Part shown: positions 52,782 to 62,255 of the stretch, piece by piece
Layout of the letters: each line of letters starts with the position of its first letter
Numbering within the stretch: position 1 is the first letter of the stretch
Source of the DNA: an uncultured Bacteroidales bacterium
Lineage (GTDB): Bacteria; Bacteroidota; Bacteroidia; Bacteroidales; Bacteroidaceae
NCBI GenBank assembly: GCA_902768125.1
Contig: CACXKA010000006.1
Span: 124,001 to 188,000 of the forward strand
DNA: 64,000 nt
Direction of reading: 5' to 3'
Program-made: the position numbers and the translations under genes
The notes under the pieces: generated by a model
The model's database searches: none
Seen by the model: only the letters and a program-made list of their open reading frames with translations
What the model was told of the DNA's origin: nothing

Positions 52782-54779
52782 ATGAGGTTTTGGTTATACA
52801 TATTATTCTTGGGGGTGACACTTGTGGGTTATGCCAAGCAGGATCAAGAGGGAACTCTTCCCGATGCGGGAGAGGAACCTGTAGAGGGTCTTGACTCGAT
52901 GTACTACCTGAACGATGTGGTGGTGACGGGTACGCGTACCCCAAAACTGTTGAAGGATGCACCCATCCAGACACGCCTCATCACGTCTGCCGACATTGAG
53001 AAGGTGGATGCCACGAATGCGGAAGACCTTCTGCAACAGGAGATGCCGGGTGTGGAGTTTTCATACGCGATGAACCAACTGAAGCACATGAACTTGTGCG
53101 GCTTTGGCGGTCAGGGCATTCTCTTTTTGGTGGATGGAGAACGATTGGCTGGTGAGACAATGGACGATGTGGATTTCACACGTCTGAACATGGCGAATGT
53201 AGAACGTATCGAAATCGTGAAAGGAGCCGCCTCTGCGCTCTATGGCAGCAATGCGGGAGGTGGTGTCATCAACATCATCACCAAGGAGGGAACGGAGCCT
53301 TGGACCTTGAACCTGAACGGACGATTGGCACGACACAACGAACGTCGGTTTGGCGGTTCGTATGGAGTGAACGGAACCCAGTTGAAGAACATGCTGAACG
53401 TGAACCACACCTCCATCGACAACTACAACGTGCACAATGCACCCAATCCTGCCACGCAGGTGGTGGCAACGGTATATGGTGACCGCACCTGGAACATCAA
53501 AGACAGGCTTTCCTATACCCTCAACGACCATCTGAAACTGATTGGCAGGCTGGGCTATTTCTATCGTGAGCAAACCCGAACGGCTGACGCTCCCGAACGG
53601 TTCAGGGATTTCAGCGCAGGACTGAGAGGACTTTGGGACATCACCCAGAAGGACAACCTCGAACTCTCCTACTCATTCGACCAGTACGACAAGTCGGACT
53701 ACCACAAAATCACTCACATGGATGTGCGTGACTATCGGAACGTGCAGAACATCTTCAAAGGACTCTACAACCACTATTGGCAGACAGGCAACATCTTGAC
53801 CTTGGGCGCTGATTTTATGCACGACTATCTGATGAACAAGAACTTGGGCAGCAGGACGGAAAGTCAGAACACCTTCGACGCCTTTGCCCAGTACGACTGG
53901 CTCATCAACACCCAATGGGAGGTGGTGGGTGCCGTTCGTTACGACTACTTCTCCGATAGCAAAGATTCCCAGTTCACCCCCAAGCTATCAGCTCGTTACC
54001 AACCTATCAGCAACCTGAACCTGCGTTTCGGTTATGGCATGGGATTCCGTGCACCAGCCCTGAAGGAGAAATACTACAACTTCGATGCTGCAGGCATCTG
54101 GATTATCCGAGGAAATCCTGACCTGAAGTCGGAACTGAGCCACAACTTCAACGCCTCAGCCGACTACACCACAGGACATTATAACTTCACCCTCTCCGCT
54201 TACTACAACGACGTGCAGAACAAACTTGCCACAGGCGTTCCCCACTACCTTCCTGGGGATGACAAGCAGCTCTATCTCGACTACACCAACCTTGCCGGCT
54301 ACTCCGTCTATGGTGGTGATGCAACCGTTCAGGCACGTTGGGACAATGGCTTGAGTGTGCGGTTCTCCTATGCCTACACCAATGAGCGTTTGCCCAAGGA
54401 CAAAGAGGGAAACACCATCAACAACCAATACATCCCTGCCCGCAAGCACTCCCTCACGGCTCGCATCGACTGGGACAAGCAATTCAGCAGCAACTACGGT
54501 TTGCGACTTTCTCTCAACGGACGTTACCTCTCCGATGTGAAGAACGTGGAGTTTATTGACTATTACGACATTTCCAAAGGCACCAGCACCATCCACTACC
54601 CTGCCTACACCTACTGGAAATTCTCAGCTGTTCAACGTATCGGCAAAGCCTTTAAGGTGACAACGGCATTGGACAATCTACTCAACTACAAACCCAAGTA
54701 TCACTATTTCAACAGTCCCCTCACCGATGGCATCAATTTGATGGTCGGTTTGTCAGTTGATATTGACAAACTCTTCTAA
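52782..54779 (+). CDS. TonB-dependent outer-membrane receptor (haem/cobalamin type)
   Basis: The 665-residue protein has a signal peptide (about 1-18), a plug domain (about 45-165: VVVTGTRTPKLLKDAPIQ and VERIEIVKGAASALYGSNAG) and a 22-strand barrel with the terminal Phe. The C-terminal strand ends LMVGLSVDIDKLF. It resembles BtuB/HmuR-type receptors rather than SusC; its size is right for small-ligand import. With the HmuY-like gene upstream, haem is the most likely ligand. Barrel His residues that bind haem were not mapped. Confidence 0.88.
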   Translation: MRFWLYILFLGVTLVGYAKQDQEGTLPDAGEEPVEGLDSMYYLNDVVVTGTRTPKLLKDAPIQTRLITSADIEKVDATNAEDLLQQEMPGVEFSYAMNQLKHMNLCGFGGQGILFLVDGERLAGETMDDVDFTRLNMANVERIEIVKGAASALYGSNAGGGVINIITKEGTEPWTLNLNGRLARHNERRFGGSYGVNGTQLKNMLNVNHTSIDNYNVHNAPNPATQVVATVYGDRTWNIKDRLSYTLNDHLKLIGRLGYFYREQTRTADAPERFRDFSAGLRGLWDITQKDNLELSYSFDQYDKSDYHKITHMDVRDYRNVQNIFKGLYNHYWQTGNILTLGADFMHDYLMNKNLGSRTESQNTFDAFAQYDWLINTQWEVVGAVRYDYFSDSKDSQFTPKLSARYQPISNLNLRFGYGMGFRAPALKEKYYNFDAAGIWIIRGNPDLKSELSHNFNASADYTTGHYNFTLSAYYNDVQNKLATGVPHYLPGDDKQLYLDYTNLAGYSVYGGDATVQARWDNGLSVRFSYAYTNERLPKDKEGNTINNQYIPARKHSLTARIDWDKQFSSNYGLRLSLNGRYLSDVKNVEFIDYYDISKGTSTIHYPAYTYWKFSAVQRIGKAFKVTTALDNLLNYKPKYHYFNSPLTDGINLMVGLSVDIDKLF

Positions 54780-54823
54780 AAAGCCCATTCCACTATACAA
54801 AAGACAGAAAAAGAGGCTATTTT

Positions 54824-54855
54824 CTTGGCACTCTTCATATTTATTACTATCTTTG
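54824..54855 (+). promoter_or_regulatory. Promoter of the iorAB-paaK cluster
   Basis: CTTG at 54824-54827 and TATCTTTG at 54848-54855 are 20 bases apart. The leader to iorA is about 65 bases. Confidence 0.7.
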
Positions 54856-54897
54856 CACGTTTTTCGGCTCTTTTCCAGAGTTGAGAAACGTGTTTTT
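54856..54897 (+). promoter_or_regulatory. Possible attenuator in the iorA leader
   Basis: CACGTTT pairs with AAACGTG, with an inner CTC/GAG, followed by TTTTTT. The hairpin lies between promoter and start codon, where it could end transcription early. A nine-codon frame (ATG 54899, MSLHQQTKI) ends overlapping the iorA ATG. Confidence 0.5.
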
Positions 54898-54924
54898 TAT
54901 GTCATTACATCAACAAACTAAGAT

Positions 54925-56514
54925 ATGAAACAATTACTTCTTGGTGACGAAGCCATTGCCTTGGGAGCAATTAACGCCGGACTTTCTGGCGTGTACGCTT
55001 ATCCCGGCACTCCGTCAACCGAAATCACTGAATTCATTCAGACAAACAAAGTGGCACGCGAACGTGGCATTCACAGCCGCTGGTGTACCAACGAGAAGAC
55101 AGCGATGGAAGCTGCCCTCGGTATGTCCTATGCAGGCAAGCGTGCTTTGGTGTGCATGAAGCATGTGGGTATGAACGTGTGTGCTGACGCTTTTGTCAAT
55201 AGTGCTATTACGGGGGTGAATGGTGGTCTTATCGTATTGGCTGCCGACGACCCATCGATGCACTCTTCACAGAATGAACAGGACAGCCGCTTCTATGGCA
55301 AGTTCGCCCTCATCCCTGTGTTTGAGCCATCGAACCAGCAGGAGGCTTACGATATGGTGGCAAGTGCTTTCGAACTCTCAGAAAGTCTGAAGGTGCCTGT
55401 GCTGCTGCGCATCGTCACTCGTCTGGCACATAGCCGTGCTGCTGTGGAGGTGGGTGAACTGGGTGCAGAAAACGCACTCAACCCCAGCACAGACCAATGG
55501 GTGTTGCTGCCAGGCATCGCCAGAAAGAAGTATGTGGATCTGCTGGGCAAGCAAGCGGAATTTGAGAAAGCCAGTGAGGCTTCTGATTATAATAGGAAGG
55601 AAACGGCAGATGGTCAGAAATTGGGCATCATCGCGTGTGGCATCGGTTACAATTACGTGAAGGAAAATGTGGGCGACAATGCCAACATCCTGAAGGTGAG
55701 TCAATATCCTCTTTCTCCGAAAGTGATTCGCGCCTTTGCCGAAGAGAACGACGCCCTCCTCGTGGTTGAGGACGGACAGCCAGTTGTAGAAGAGGCGATT
55801 GCTGGAATGGTGGGTGCCGACTACCCCATCAAGGGACGTCTGACTGGCGACCTTCCACGTACAGGCGAGCTGACTCCTGACTGTGTAGCCAAGGCGTTGG
55901 GCAAACCAGCAGGTCCTGCTTTCGACAACGCCAAGAACCTTGCAGGTCGTCCTCCTCAGCTCTGTCAGGGCTGCGGACACCGCGATGTATATACTGCCCT
56001 CAATCAAGTGCTGGCTGAATATCCTGATTATCGCGTGTTTGGTGACATCGGTTGCTACACCTTGGGAGCTCTGCCACCATTCAAGGCACTCTCATCTTGT
56101 GTGGACATGGGTGCTTCCATCACGATGGCGAAGGGTGCTGCTGATGCAGGTTTGTTCCCTGCTGTTGCCATCATCGGTGACTCCACTTTCACGCATAGCG
56201 GTATGACAGGTCTGTTGGATGCTGTGAACGACAAATCCAACATCACCGTTGTCATTTCCGACAACCTGACTACAGGTATGACGGGTGGACAGGACTCTGC
56301 AGGAACGAACAAGTTTGAGGCGATTTGCCTTGGATTGGGCGTAGAACCTGAGCATGTGCGCGTGGTGGTGCCACTTCCCAAGAATATGCCAGAGATTACT
56401 CGCATCCTGAAGGAAGAGATTGAGTACAATGGAGTTTCAGTGATTATTCCTCGTCGTGAGTGCATCCAGACGGCAGCACGTCACGCAAGAGAAAGAGCAA
56501 AACAACAGAAATAA
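54925..56514 (+). CDS. iorA: Indolepyruvate ferredoxin oxidoreductase, alpha subunit
   Basis: IorA, with IorB, oxidatively decarboxylates aryl-pyruvates to aryl-acetyl-CoA. The 529-residue protein has the pyrimidine-binding domain (AYPGTPSTEITEFI near 26-39), and the thiamine-diphosphate domain with LCQGCGHRDVY near 349-359, GDIGCYTLG and MAKGAADAG, and GDSTFTHSG. The C-terminal domain with two [4Fe-4S] clusters known from archaeal IorA is missing: the protein ends shortly after PRRECIQTAA. Electron transfer must therefore use another ferredoxin or route. It is the first gene of the cluster, one base before iorB. Confidence 0.93.
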   Translation: MKQLLLGDEAIALGAINAGLSGVYAYPGTPSTEITEFIQTNKVARERGIHSRWCTNEKTAMEAALGMSYAGKRALVCMKHVGMNVCADAFVNSAITGVNGGLIVLAADDPSMHSSQNEQDSRFYGKFALIPVFEPSNQQEAYDMVASAFELSESLKVPVLLRIVTRLAHSRAAVEVGELGAENALNPSTDQWVLLPGIARKKYVDLLGKQAEFEKASEASDYNRKETADGQKLGIIACGIGYNYVKENVGDNANILKVSQYPLSPKVIRAFAEENDALLVVEDGQPVVEEAIAGMVGADYPIKGRLTGDLPRTGELTPDCVAKALGKPAGPAFDNAKNLAGRPPQLCQGCGHRDVYTALNQVLAEYPDYRVFGDIGCYTLGALPPFKALSSCVDMGASITMAKGAADAGLFPAVAIIGDSTFTHSGMTGLLDAVNDKSNITVVISDNLTTGMTGGQDSAGTNKFEAICLGLGVEPEHVRVVVPLPKNMPEITRILKEEIEYNGVSVIIPRRECIQTAARHARERAKQQK

Positions 56515-56515
56515 G

Positions 56516-57094
56516 ATGAAAAAAGACATCATACTTTGTGGTGTGGGAGGACAAGGTATCCTCTCCATCGCCACGATTATCGGAGAAGCAGCCACAGAGG
56601 CTGGCATCAATCTGAAACAAGCTGAGGTGCACGGAATGAGCCAGCGTGGTGGCGACGTGCAGTCTAACCTGCGTCTCTCTACAGAGAACATCTACAGCGA
56701 CCTCATCCCTCAGGGTGGTGCCGATGTGGTAATCTCCATGGAGCCTATGGAATCTCTTCGTTATCTGCCCTACCTCGCTAAGACGGGTACGATCGTGACC
56801 AGCAGCAAGCCTTTCGTCAACATTCCCAACTATCCTGACGAGGCCGCCCTGATGGCTGAGCTTGACAGCATGCCATCTGTGGTGAAGCTCGACATTGAGA
56901 GTGTGGCAAAGGATGCAGGCAATGTGCGTGGTGCCAACATGGTGCTGCTCGGCATGGCTGCCCCCTTCATTGAGATTCTCACAGTAGAACAACTCCGCAA
57001 AGCCATCTCCGTCATCTTTGCTCGCAAGGGTGAAGCCATCGTCAATGCCAACCTCAAAGCTTTCGACATGGGCGTGGAGGCAAGTAAAAAATAA
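56516..57094 (+). CDS. iorB: Indolepyruvate ferredoxin oxidoreductase, beta subunit
   Basis: From the ATG at 56516, one base after the iorA stop, the 192-residue protein has DIILCGVGGQGILSIATIIG and SQRGGDVQSNLRLS, typical of the gamma-type subunit of 2-oxoacid:ferredoxin oxidoreductases (IorB). It completes the enzyme with IorA. The next gene, a phenylacetate-CoA ligase, follows 21 bases downstream. Confidence 0.93.
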   Translation: MKKDIILCGVGGQGILSIATIIGEAATEAGINLKQAEVHGMSQRGGDVQSNLRLSTENIYSDLIPQGGADVVISMEPMESLRYLPYLAKTGTIVTSSKPFVNIPNYPDEAALMAELDSMPSVVKLDIESVAKDAGNVRGANMVLLGMAAPFIEILTVEQLRKAISVIFARKGEAIVNANLKAFDMGVEASKK

Positions 57095-57115
57095 CAATCA
57101 AACACAATTAAAAAC

Positions 57116-58432
57116 ATGATTCACAATCCGGAAATTGAATGCATGGACAGAGAGTCTATGCGCAAGTTACAATCTGAACGTCTGATCAAGACCGTCAAGA
57201 CTTGTTATGAAAATGTGCCCTTCTACAAGAAGAAGATGGACAGAATGGGTGTCAAGCCCGAGGATATCCGCAGCATCGACGATATCTACAAGTTGCCTTT
57301 CACCACCAAGCACGACTTGCGTGATGAATACCCATTCGGTTTGCAGGCAGTTCCTCAGAGCGAGATTCGCCGTATTCACGCTTCTTCAGGTACGACAGGT
57401 AAGCCCGTTGTAGGCACTTACACAGAGAACGACCTGAAGATGTGGGCAGAGTGTGTGGCTCGTGTGATGGCAGTTGGCGATGTAGGTCCTGGCGATGTCG
57501 TTCAGGTGGCTTACGGATATGGATTGTTCACAGGAGGTCTGGGTGCGCACGACGGTGCTGCCGTTCGTGGAGCCATTCAGTTGCCTACCTCAGCAGGTAA
57601 CTCTGCCAAGCAGATCATGCTGATGAAGGACTTTGGCACAACAGCCCTTTGCTGCACCCCTTCTTACGCCCTCCATTTGGCAGAGGTGATTGAGCAGCAT
57701 CCTGAAATCAATGCAGAAGACTTGAAGTTGAGAGTCGGTTTCTTCGGTGCTGAACCTTGGACTTGGGGTATCCGCCGCGAGTTGGAGAAGAAGCTCCACA
57801 TCAAGGCTATCGACATCTACGGTCTGACAGAGATGTGTGGTCCTGGTGTCGGTGGTGAATGTCTGTATCAGAACGGTACGCACATTGCCGAAGACATGTT
57901 CTATCCAGAAATCATCAATCCTGAAACACTGGAGCCAGTGGCACCAGGCGAAGAGGGCGAGTTGGTGTTCACCTCACTGTGCAAGGAGGCGATGCCAATC
58001 CTTCGTTATCGCACACGCGACCTCACCCACCTCATCTACGAGCCTTGTGAATGTGGACGAACCTCTGTCCGCATCGGAAAGATTCTGGGTCGAAGCGACG
58101 ACATGCTCATCATCCGTGGTGTGAACGTCTTCCCATCACAGATTGAGACCATCCTGACAGAGTTCCCTGTCTTCACGCCTCAGTATTTCATCACCGTAGA
58201 TCGAAAGAACAACGAAGACACCTTCGACCTCGATGTCGAGTTGCGTGCAGAATACTTCTCACCCAACCCAGCGAAGCAGATGCCATTCATCAAGCCACTC
58301 TACGACCGCATCGTCAGCATGGTGGGCATCAAGCCAAACATCCACATCAAGGAGCCAGGCAACATCGAACGTTCTACTGGTAAGGCAAAGCACGTACTCG
58401 ATAAGAGAACCCTCTTGTCCGATTGGAAATAA
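57116..58432 (+). CDS. paaK: Phenylacetate-CoA ligase, copy 1
   Basis: The 438-residue AMP-forming ligase has the AMP-binding loop SSGTTGKP near 91-98, IYGLTEMCGPG near 237-247 and RYRTRDLT near 303-310; a C-terminal subdomain follows. PaaK activates arylacetates with CoA. Next to iorAB it may run in the other direction and save energy as aryl-acetyl-CoA is turned to arylacetate; this is an inference. A second copy at 60504 has the same length and clear similarity. A strong terminator closes this transcript. Confidence 0.92.
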   Translation: MIHNPEIECMDRESMRKLQSERLIKTVKTCYENVPFYKKKMDRMGVKPEDIRSIDDIYKLPFTTKHDLRDEYPFGLQAVPQSEIRRIHASSGTTGKPVVGTYTENDLKMWAECVARVMAVGDVGPGDVVQVAYGYGLFTGGLGAHDGAAVRGAIQLPTSAGNSAKQIMLMKDFGTTALCCTPSYALHLAEVIEQHPEINAEDLKLRVGFFGAEPWTWGIRRELEKKLHIKAIDIYGLTEMCGPGVGGECLYQNGTHIAEDMFYPEIINPETLEPVAPGEEGELVFTSLCKEAMPILRYRTRDLTHLIYEPCECGRTSVRIGKILGRSDDMLIIRGVNVFPSQIETILTEFPVFTPQYFITVDRKNNEDTFDLDVELRAEYFSPNPAKQMPFIKPLYDRIVSMVGIKPNIHIKEPGNIERSTGKAKHVLDKRTLLSDWK

Positions 58433-58449
58433 ACCTCACATATAAAAGT

Positions 58450-58489
58450 AAGCCCCACCTCCGTTCATCGAAGGTGGGGCTTCTTTTTT
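58450..58489 (+). terminator. Terminator after paaK copy 1
   Basis: AAGCCCCACCT pairs with AGGTGGGGCTT, followed by a T-rich run. Confidence 0.9.
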
Positions 58490-58775
58490 GAGCACCAGCA
58501 AGTTGCCTTCGTAGGTCTTGGCGTCGTCGGTCGTGGGCGTCATACCGCTGGGACGGTCGGCGCTGGGCCAAGCCACCAGGTCGAAGGTGCCGCCCTTTTC
58601 GCTGTCGCAACCCATCATCACACCGTTGTTGGCCACGTCGATCATCTCTTTGGTGTCGGGCATATAGATATCCGTCACGAGCACGTTGGCATCGGTGCGC
58701 TCCTCAAGGTTGGAAATATTGCCTTAGAACGGCCTTTCATCTTCTTTTCATGCCTTGCTCATACCCTAGGGATAG

Positions 58776-58812
58776 AGAGAGGACTGAGAGGGGACTGAGA
58801 GAGGACTGAGCA
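58776..58812. repeat. Three tandem 11-base units
   Basis: GAGAGGACTGA, GAGGGGACTGA and GAGAGGACTGA follow each other at the junction inside the gene remnant. Confidence 0.7.
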
Positions 58813-59132
58813 AGGGGTGAGAGGCCACTGATGCCCCACACCATTTCGCGTCTCCTGCGCCCACACCTGCATGGTGAGCACAGCAAACAGCAATAACAAA
58901 GCTACCCTTGCAGAAAAATGTAGATTTTTAATCATAGGTTGGTAAGAAATTGTTCAGTTATTCAGCCGCATTTGCTCCTTTTCGGCAGCACATCCCCTCA
59001 GATTGGTCAGTAATCCACTTGCAAATGTACAAGATATTTTCGAAAACTAACACACACATTGTAAATTTTGAATTATTTTTCTAAAAAACGTAACAAAACG
59101 CAGAAAACACTTTTTGTTTTTCTCTCTTTTGT

Positions 59133-59164
59133 TTTGGTGGGTGCGTAGAAAAGTTGTAACTTTG
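59133..59164 (+). promoter_or_regulatory. Promoter of the second catabolic transcript
   Basis: TTTG at 59133-59136 and TAACTTTG at 59157-59164, spacing 20; the aminotransferase ATG follows 25 bases later. Confidence 0.8.
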
Positions 59165-59189
59165 CAAGCAGAAACAAAGATTTACCAAA

Positions 59190-60494
59190 ATGAAGACTCC
59201 TTTAAATGATACCATCGTCACCGAAGCCATTGAGGGGATGGGGCTGGGCGACTTCTCGCAAGCTACCATCCGTGACATTCAATCTCTCTCGAAAGTGCTG
59301 GAAGAGAAGACGGGACAGACAGTGATACACCTGGAGATGGGTGTGCCAGGCTTGCAACCCTCCAGCATCGCATTGAAAGCAGAACAAGAAGCACTCGCAA
59401 AGGGCTGTGCCACCACCTACCCACCCAACGGCGGCATCCCACGCATCAAAGAGGCTGCCTCTCGTTTCGTGAAAGCGTTCATCGATGTGGACATCGACCC
59501 ACTCTGCTGCATCCCCACCACAGGAAGCATGCAAGGCACATTCGCCACGTTCACGGCTTGGCACCACGCCATGCCTGAGAAGGACACTGTGTTGTTCATC
59601 CACCCGGGCTTCCCTGTGCAGACAACGCAATGCGACGTGATTGGCTTGAAGCACATCGGTCTGGACATCCACGGCTATCGTGGTGCGGCGCTCATCGAGA
59701 AACTGGAGGAAATCCTGTCGGCAGGCAACATCTGCGGCATCGTGTATTCGAACCCCAACAACCCATCGTGGGTGTGCTTCAACGACGAGGAACTGAAGGG
59801 CATCGCAGGACTGGCTGACAAGCACGACTGCATCATCTTGGAAGACTTGGCTTACTTCGCAATGGACTTCCGCAGAGACCTGAGCCACCCCTTCGAGGCA
59901 CCTTTCCAGGCAACGGTGGCAAGATACACAGACAAGTACATCCTGGCAGTGTCTGGTTCGAAGGCATTCTCGTATGCCGGTCAGCGCATCGGTGTGGCTT
60001 GCATCAGCAACACGCTCTACCACAGGGTGTATCCAGCCTTGGAGAAGAACTTCGGCGTGGGCGAGTTCGGAAACTTCTTCTGCAACCGATTGATGTACAC
60101 CCTCTCCAGCGGCACGACCCATAGTGTGCAACACGCGATGGCAGCCCTGATGGAGGCAGCTTGCGACGGCTCATACAACTTCCTTGCCGATGTACGCGAG
60201 TATGGCAGAAGGGCGAAGTTCATGAAGGACGTGCTCTTGGCGAACGGCTTCTACCTCGTGTACGATAACGACCTCGGTGCCCCACTGGCTGACGGTTTCT
60301 ACTTCACTGTGCAGTACCCAGGCATGACCGACCTCGAACTGACGCGCGAACTGATGTACTACGGCATCGCCGTGTTCCCACTCGACACGATGGGCAGCAA
60401 CGAGCAAGGTGTGCGTATCTGCACTTCCTTCTTCTCGAAGGAGCAGGAGCCTATTTTTAAGGAAAGAATTGAAATCTTCAAATCGAATCATTAA
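59190..60494 (+). CDS. PLP-dependent aminotransferase, probably for aromatic amino acids
   Basis: The 434-residue fold-type I aminotransferase has SNPNNPSWVC near 188-197, LEDLAYFAMD near 217-226 and the PLP lysine in SGSKAFSYAGQRIG near 253-266. Its place between the two paaK genes and after iorAB suggests it makes the aryl-pyruvates used by IorAB. Substrate choice is inferred from context. The next gene starts nine bases downstream. Confidence 0.87.
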   Translation: MKTPLNDTIVTEAIEGMGLGDFSQATIRDIQSLSKVLEEKTGQTVIHLEMGVPGLQPSSIALKAEQEALAKGCATTYPPNGGIPRIKEAASRFVKAFIDVDIDPLCCIPTTGSMQGTFATFTAWHHAMPEKDTVLFIHPGFPVQTTQCDVIGLKHIGLDIHGYRGAALIEKLEEILSAGNICGIVYSNPNNPSWVCFNDEELKGIAGLADKHDCIILEDLAYFAMDFRRDLSHPFEAPFQATVARYTDKYILAVSGSKAFSYAGQRIGVACISNTLYHRVYPALEKNFGVGEFGNFFCNRLMYTLSSGTTHSVQHAMAALMEAACDGSYNFLADVREYGRRAKFMKDVLLANGFYLVYDNDLGAPLADGFYFTVQYPGMTDLELTRELMYYGIAVFPLDTMGSNEQGVRICTSFFSKEQEPIFKERIEIFKSNH

Positions 60495-60503
60495 TACAAT
60501 ACA

Positions 60504-61820
60504 ATGGACAATAACTCACCTTACTTTCATCCTCAATATGAGACGCTGTCTCGTGAGGAAATTCAGAAGCTGCAACTGGAGCGTCTGCAGGCAACGGTGA
60601 AGCACTGCATGAACTCTCCTTTCTACAAGCAGCGTTTTGAGGAAATCGGACTGAAGCCTGAGGACATCAAGAGCCTCGACGACATCCGCAAGATACCTTT
60701 CACCACCAAGCAAGACCTGCGCGACACTTATCCTTTCGGCATCGCCAGTGCCCCACTCCGCGATTGCGTGCGTCTGCACTCTTCATCAGGCACGACGGGT
60801 AACCCAACCGTAATCCTGCACACGAAGAAAGACCTCGACGAGTGGGCAAACCAAGTGGCTCGTAACCTCTGGATGGTGGGACTCCGCCCTGATGACGTGT
60901 TCCAGAACTCTTCTGGTTATGGTATGTTCACAGGCGGTCTGGGCTTCCAGTATGGTGCTGAGAAGTTGGGTATGTTGACCGTTCCTGCAGCAGCAGGTAA
61001 CTCACTCCGCCAGATCAAGTTCATCAAGGATTTCGGCACGACTGCCATCCATGCAGTGCCCAGCTACGTGACCCGTCTGTACGAGGTGATGCAGCAGGAG
61101 GGTGTTGACCCTCGCAAGGACACGAAGCTGAAAGTGCTCGCCATCGGTGCAGAGCCTCACAGTGAGGAGCAGCGCAAGCGCATCGAGGACATGATGGGCG
61201 TGAAGGCTTACAACTCGTTCGGCATGAGCGAGATGTGTGGTCCTGGTGTGGGCTTCGAATGCAAGGAGCAAAACGGTCTGCACTTCTGGGAAGACTACTA
61301 CATCGTGGAGATTGTTGACCCTGAAACGCTGGAGCCTGTGAAGGAGGGCGAGATTGGCGAATTGGTGCTCACCACCTTGTGTCGTGAGGCAATGCCATTG
61401 CTCCGCTATCGTACTCGAGACCTGACTCGCGTGCTGGGACACACTTGTCCTTGTGGTCGTAACCACGTGCGCATCGACCGTATGCGTGGTCGCAGCGACG
61501 ACATGATGGTGCTGCGTGGCGTGAACATCTTCCCCATCCAGATCGAGAAGATTCTCATGCAGTTCAAGGAACTGGCAAACAACTACCTCATCACCCTGAC
61601 CACCGACGAGGACAACGACAACATGACCGTGGAGGTGGAACTCGAGGAACTCTTCACCGACGACTTCACACGTCTCCTCGCACTGGAGAAGGAAATCAAG
61701 CGTCGCCTGAAGGACGAAATCCTCCTCACCCCACACGTGAAACTCGTGCCTAAGGGCAGCCTCCCTGTGAGCGAAGGCAAGGCTGTGAGAGTGGTGGATA
61801 AGAGAAAAGTTTATCAATAA
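60504..61820 (+). CDS. paaK: Phenylacetate-CoA ligase, copy 2
   Basis: The 438-residue protein is a paralogue of 57116-58432: SSGTTGNP near 91-98, SFGMSEMCGPG and RYRTRDLTRVLG are shared positions. The two copies differ in the binding-pocket region (QNSSGYGMFTGGLGFQYGAE here, QVAYGYGLFTGGLGAHDGAA in copy 1), so they may prefer different arylacetates such as phenyl- and indole-acetate. The ACT-domain gene follows 13 bases later. Confidence 0.92.
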   Translation: MDNNSPYFHPQYETLSREEIQKLQLERLQATVKHCMNSPFYKQRFEEIGLKPEDIKSLDDIRKIPFTTKQDLRDTYPFGIASAPLRDCVRLHSSSGTTGNPTVILHTKKDLDEWANQVARNLWMVGLRPDDVFQNSSGYGMFTGGLGFQYGAEKLGMLTVPAAAGNSLRQIKFIKDFGTTAIHAVPSYVTRLYEVMQQEGVDPRKDTKLKVLAIGAEPHSEEQRKRIEDMMGVKAYNSFGMSEMCGPGVGFECKEQNGLHFWEDYYIVEIVDPETLEPVKEGEIGELVLTTLCREAMPLLRYRTRDLTRVLGHTCPCGRNHVRIDRMRGRSDDMMVLRGVNIFPIQIEKILMQFKELANNYLITLTTDEDNDNMTVEVELEELFTDDFTRLLALEKEIKRRLKDEILLTPHVKLVPKGSLPVSEGKAVRVVDKRKVYQ

Positions 61821-61833
61821 AAAGAAGGGCTTT

Positions 61834-62253
61834 ATGACAATCAAGCAACTATCCATTTTCATCGAGAATAAGGGTGGCACTCTTATCAAGGTGCTCGACC
61901 TGTTAAGCAAGGCAGGCATCCAGATCATCGCCTCCACAGTGGCTGACACGAAGGACTACGGCATCTATCGTGTGCTGACCAACAACTCTGCCCAGGCGTA
62001 CCTCACCCTGAAAGAGGCAGGCATCAACGTGCAACTCTCCGAAGTGTTCGCACTCAGCATCGACGACCAACCCGGACGTGCAGCTGAAGCCATCAAGGAA
62101 ATCTCTGATGCCAACGTGAGCATCATGTACCTCTACTCCTTCCTCTGGCAAGGAAAAGGCGTGCTCGTGTTCCGTGCCGACCAGAGCGAAAAGGCAAAGG
62201 AGGCCATCATGCTGAACAAGTTGTCGTTCATGACAGAAGAAGACTTTAAGTAA
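61834..62253 (+). CDS. Tandem ACT-domain amino-acid-binding protein
   Basis: The 139-residue protein consists of two ACT-type repeats: KQLSIFIENKGGTLIKVLDL at the start and FALSIDDQPGRAAEAIKEIS near residues 69-88. Stand-alone ACT proteins next to phenylacetate-CoA ligases are common and likely sense aromatic amino acids, perhaps controlling the ligase by binding; the direct target is not known. It is two bases before the thioesterase gene. Confidence 0.85.
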   Translation: MTIKQLSIFIENKGGTLIKVLDLLSKAGIQIIASTVADTKDYGIYRVLTNNSAQAYLTLKEAGINVQLSEVFALSIDDQPGRAAEAIKEISDANVSIMYLYSFLWQGKGVLVFRADQSEKAKEAIMLNKLSFMTEEDFK

Positions 62254-62255
62254 AC

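Larger units (their letters stand above)
58436..58935 (-). pseudogene. Remnant of a secreted protein gene
   Basis: An ATG at 58935 opens a good signal peptide (ARVALLLLFAVLTMQVWAQ) that, after about 57 codons, runs through a degenerate stretch and stops. A second frame from about 58720 to 58436 encodes DIYMPDTKEMIDVANNGVMM and GGTFDLVAWPSADRPSG, then runs into the paaK terminator. The two pieces look like the N- and C-terminal parts of one decayed gene with the middle lost. The C-terminal piece is rich in GC-ending codons, unlike a random frame. The junction holds a short tandem repeat at about 58776-58812. No other gene lies in this 750-base gap. Confidence 0.6.
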
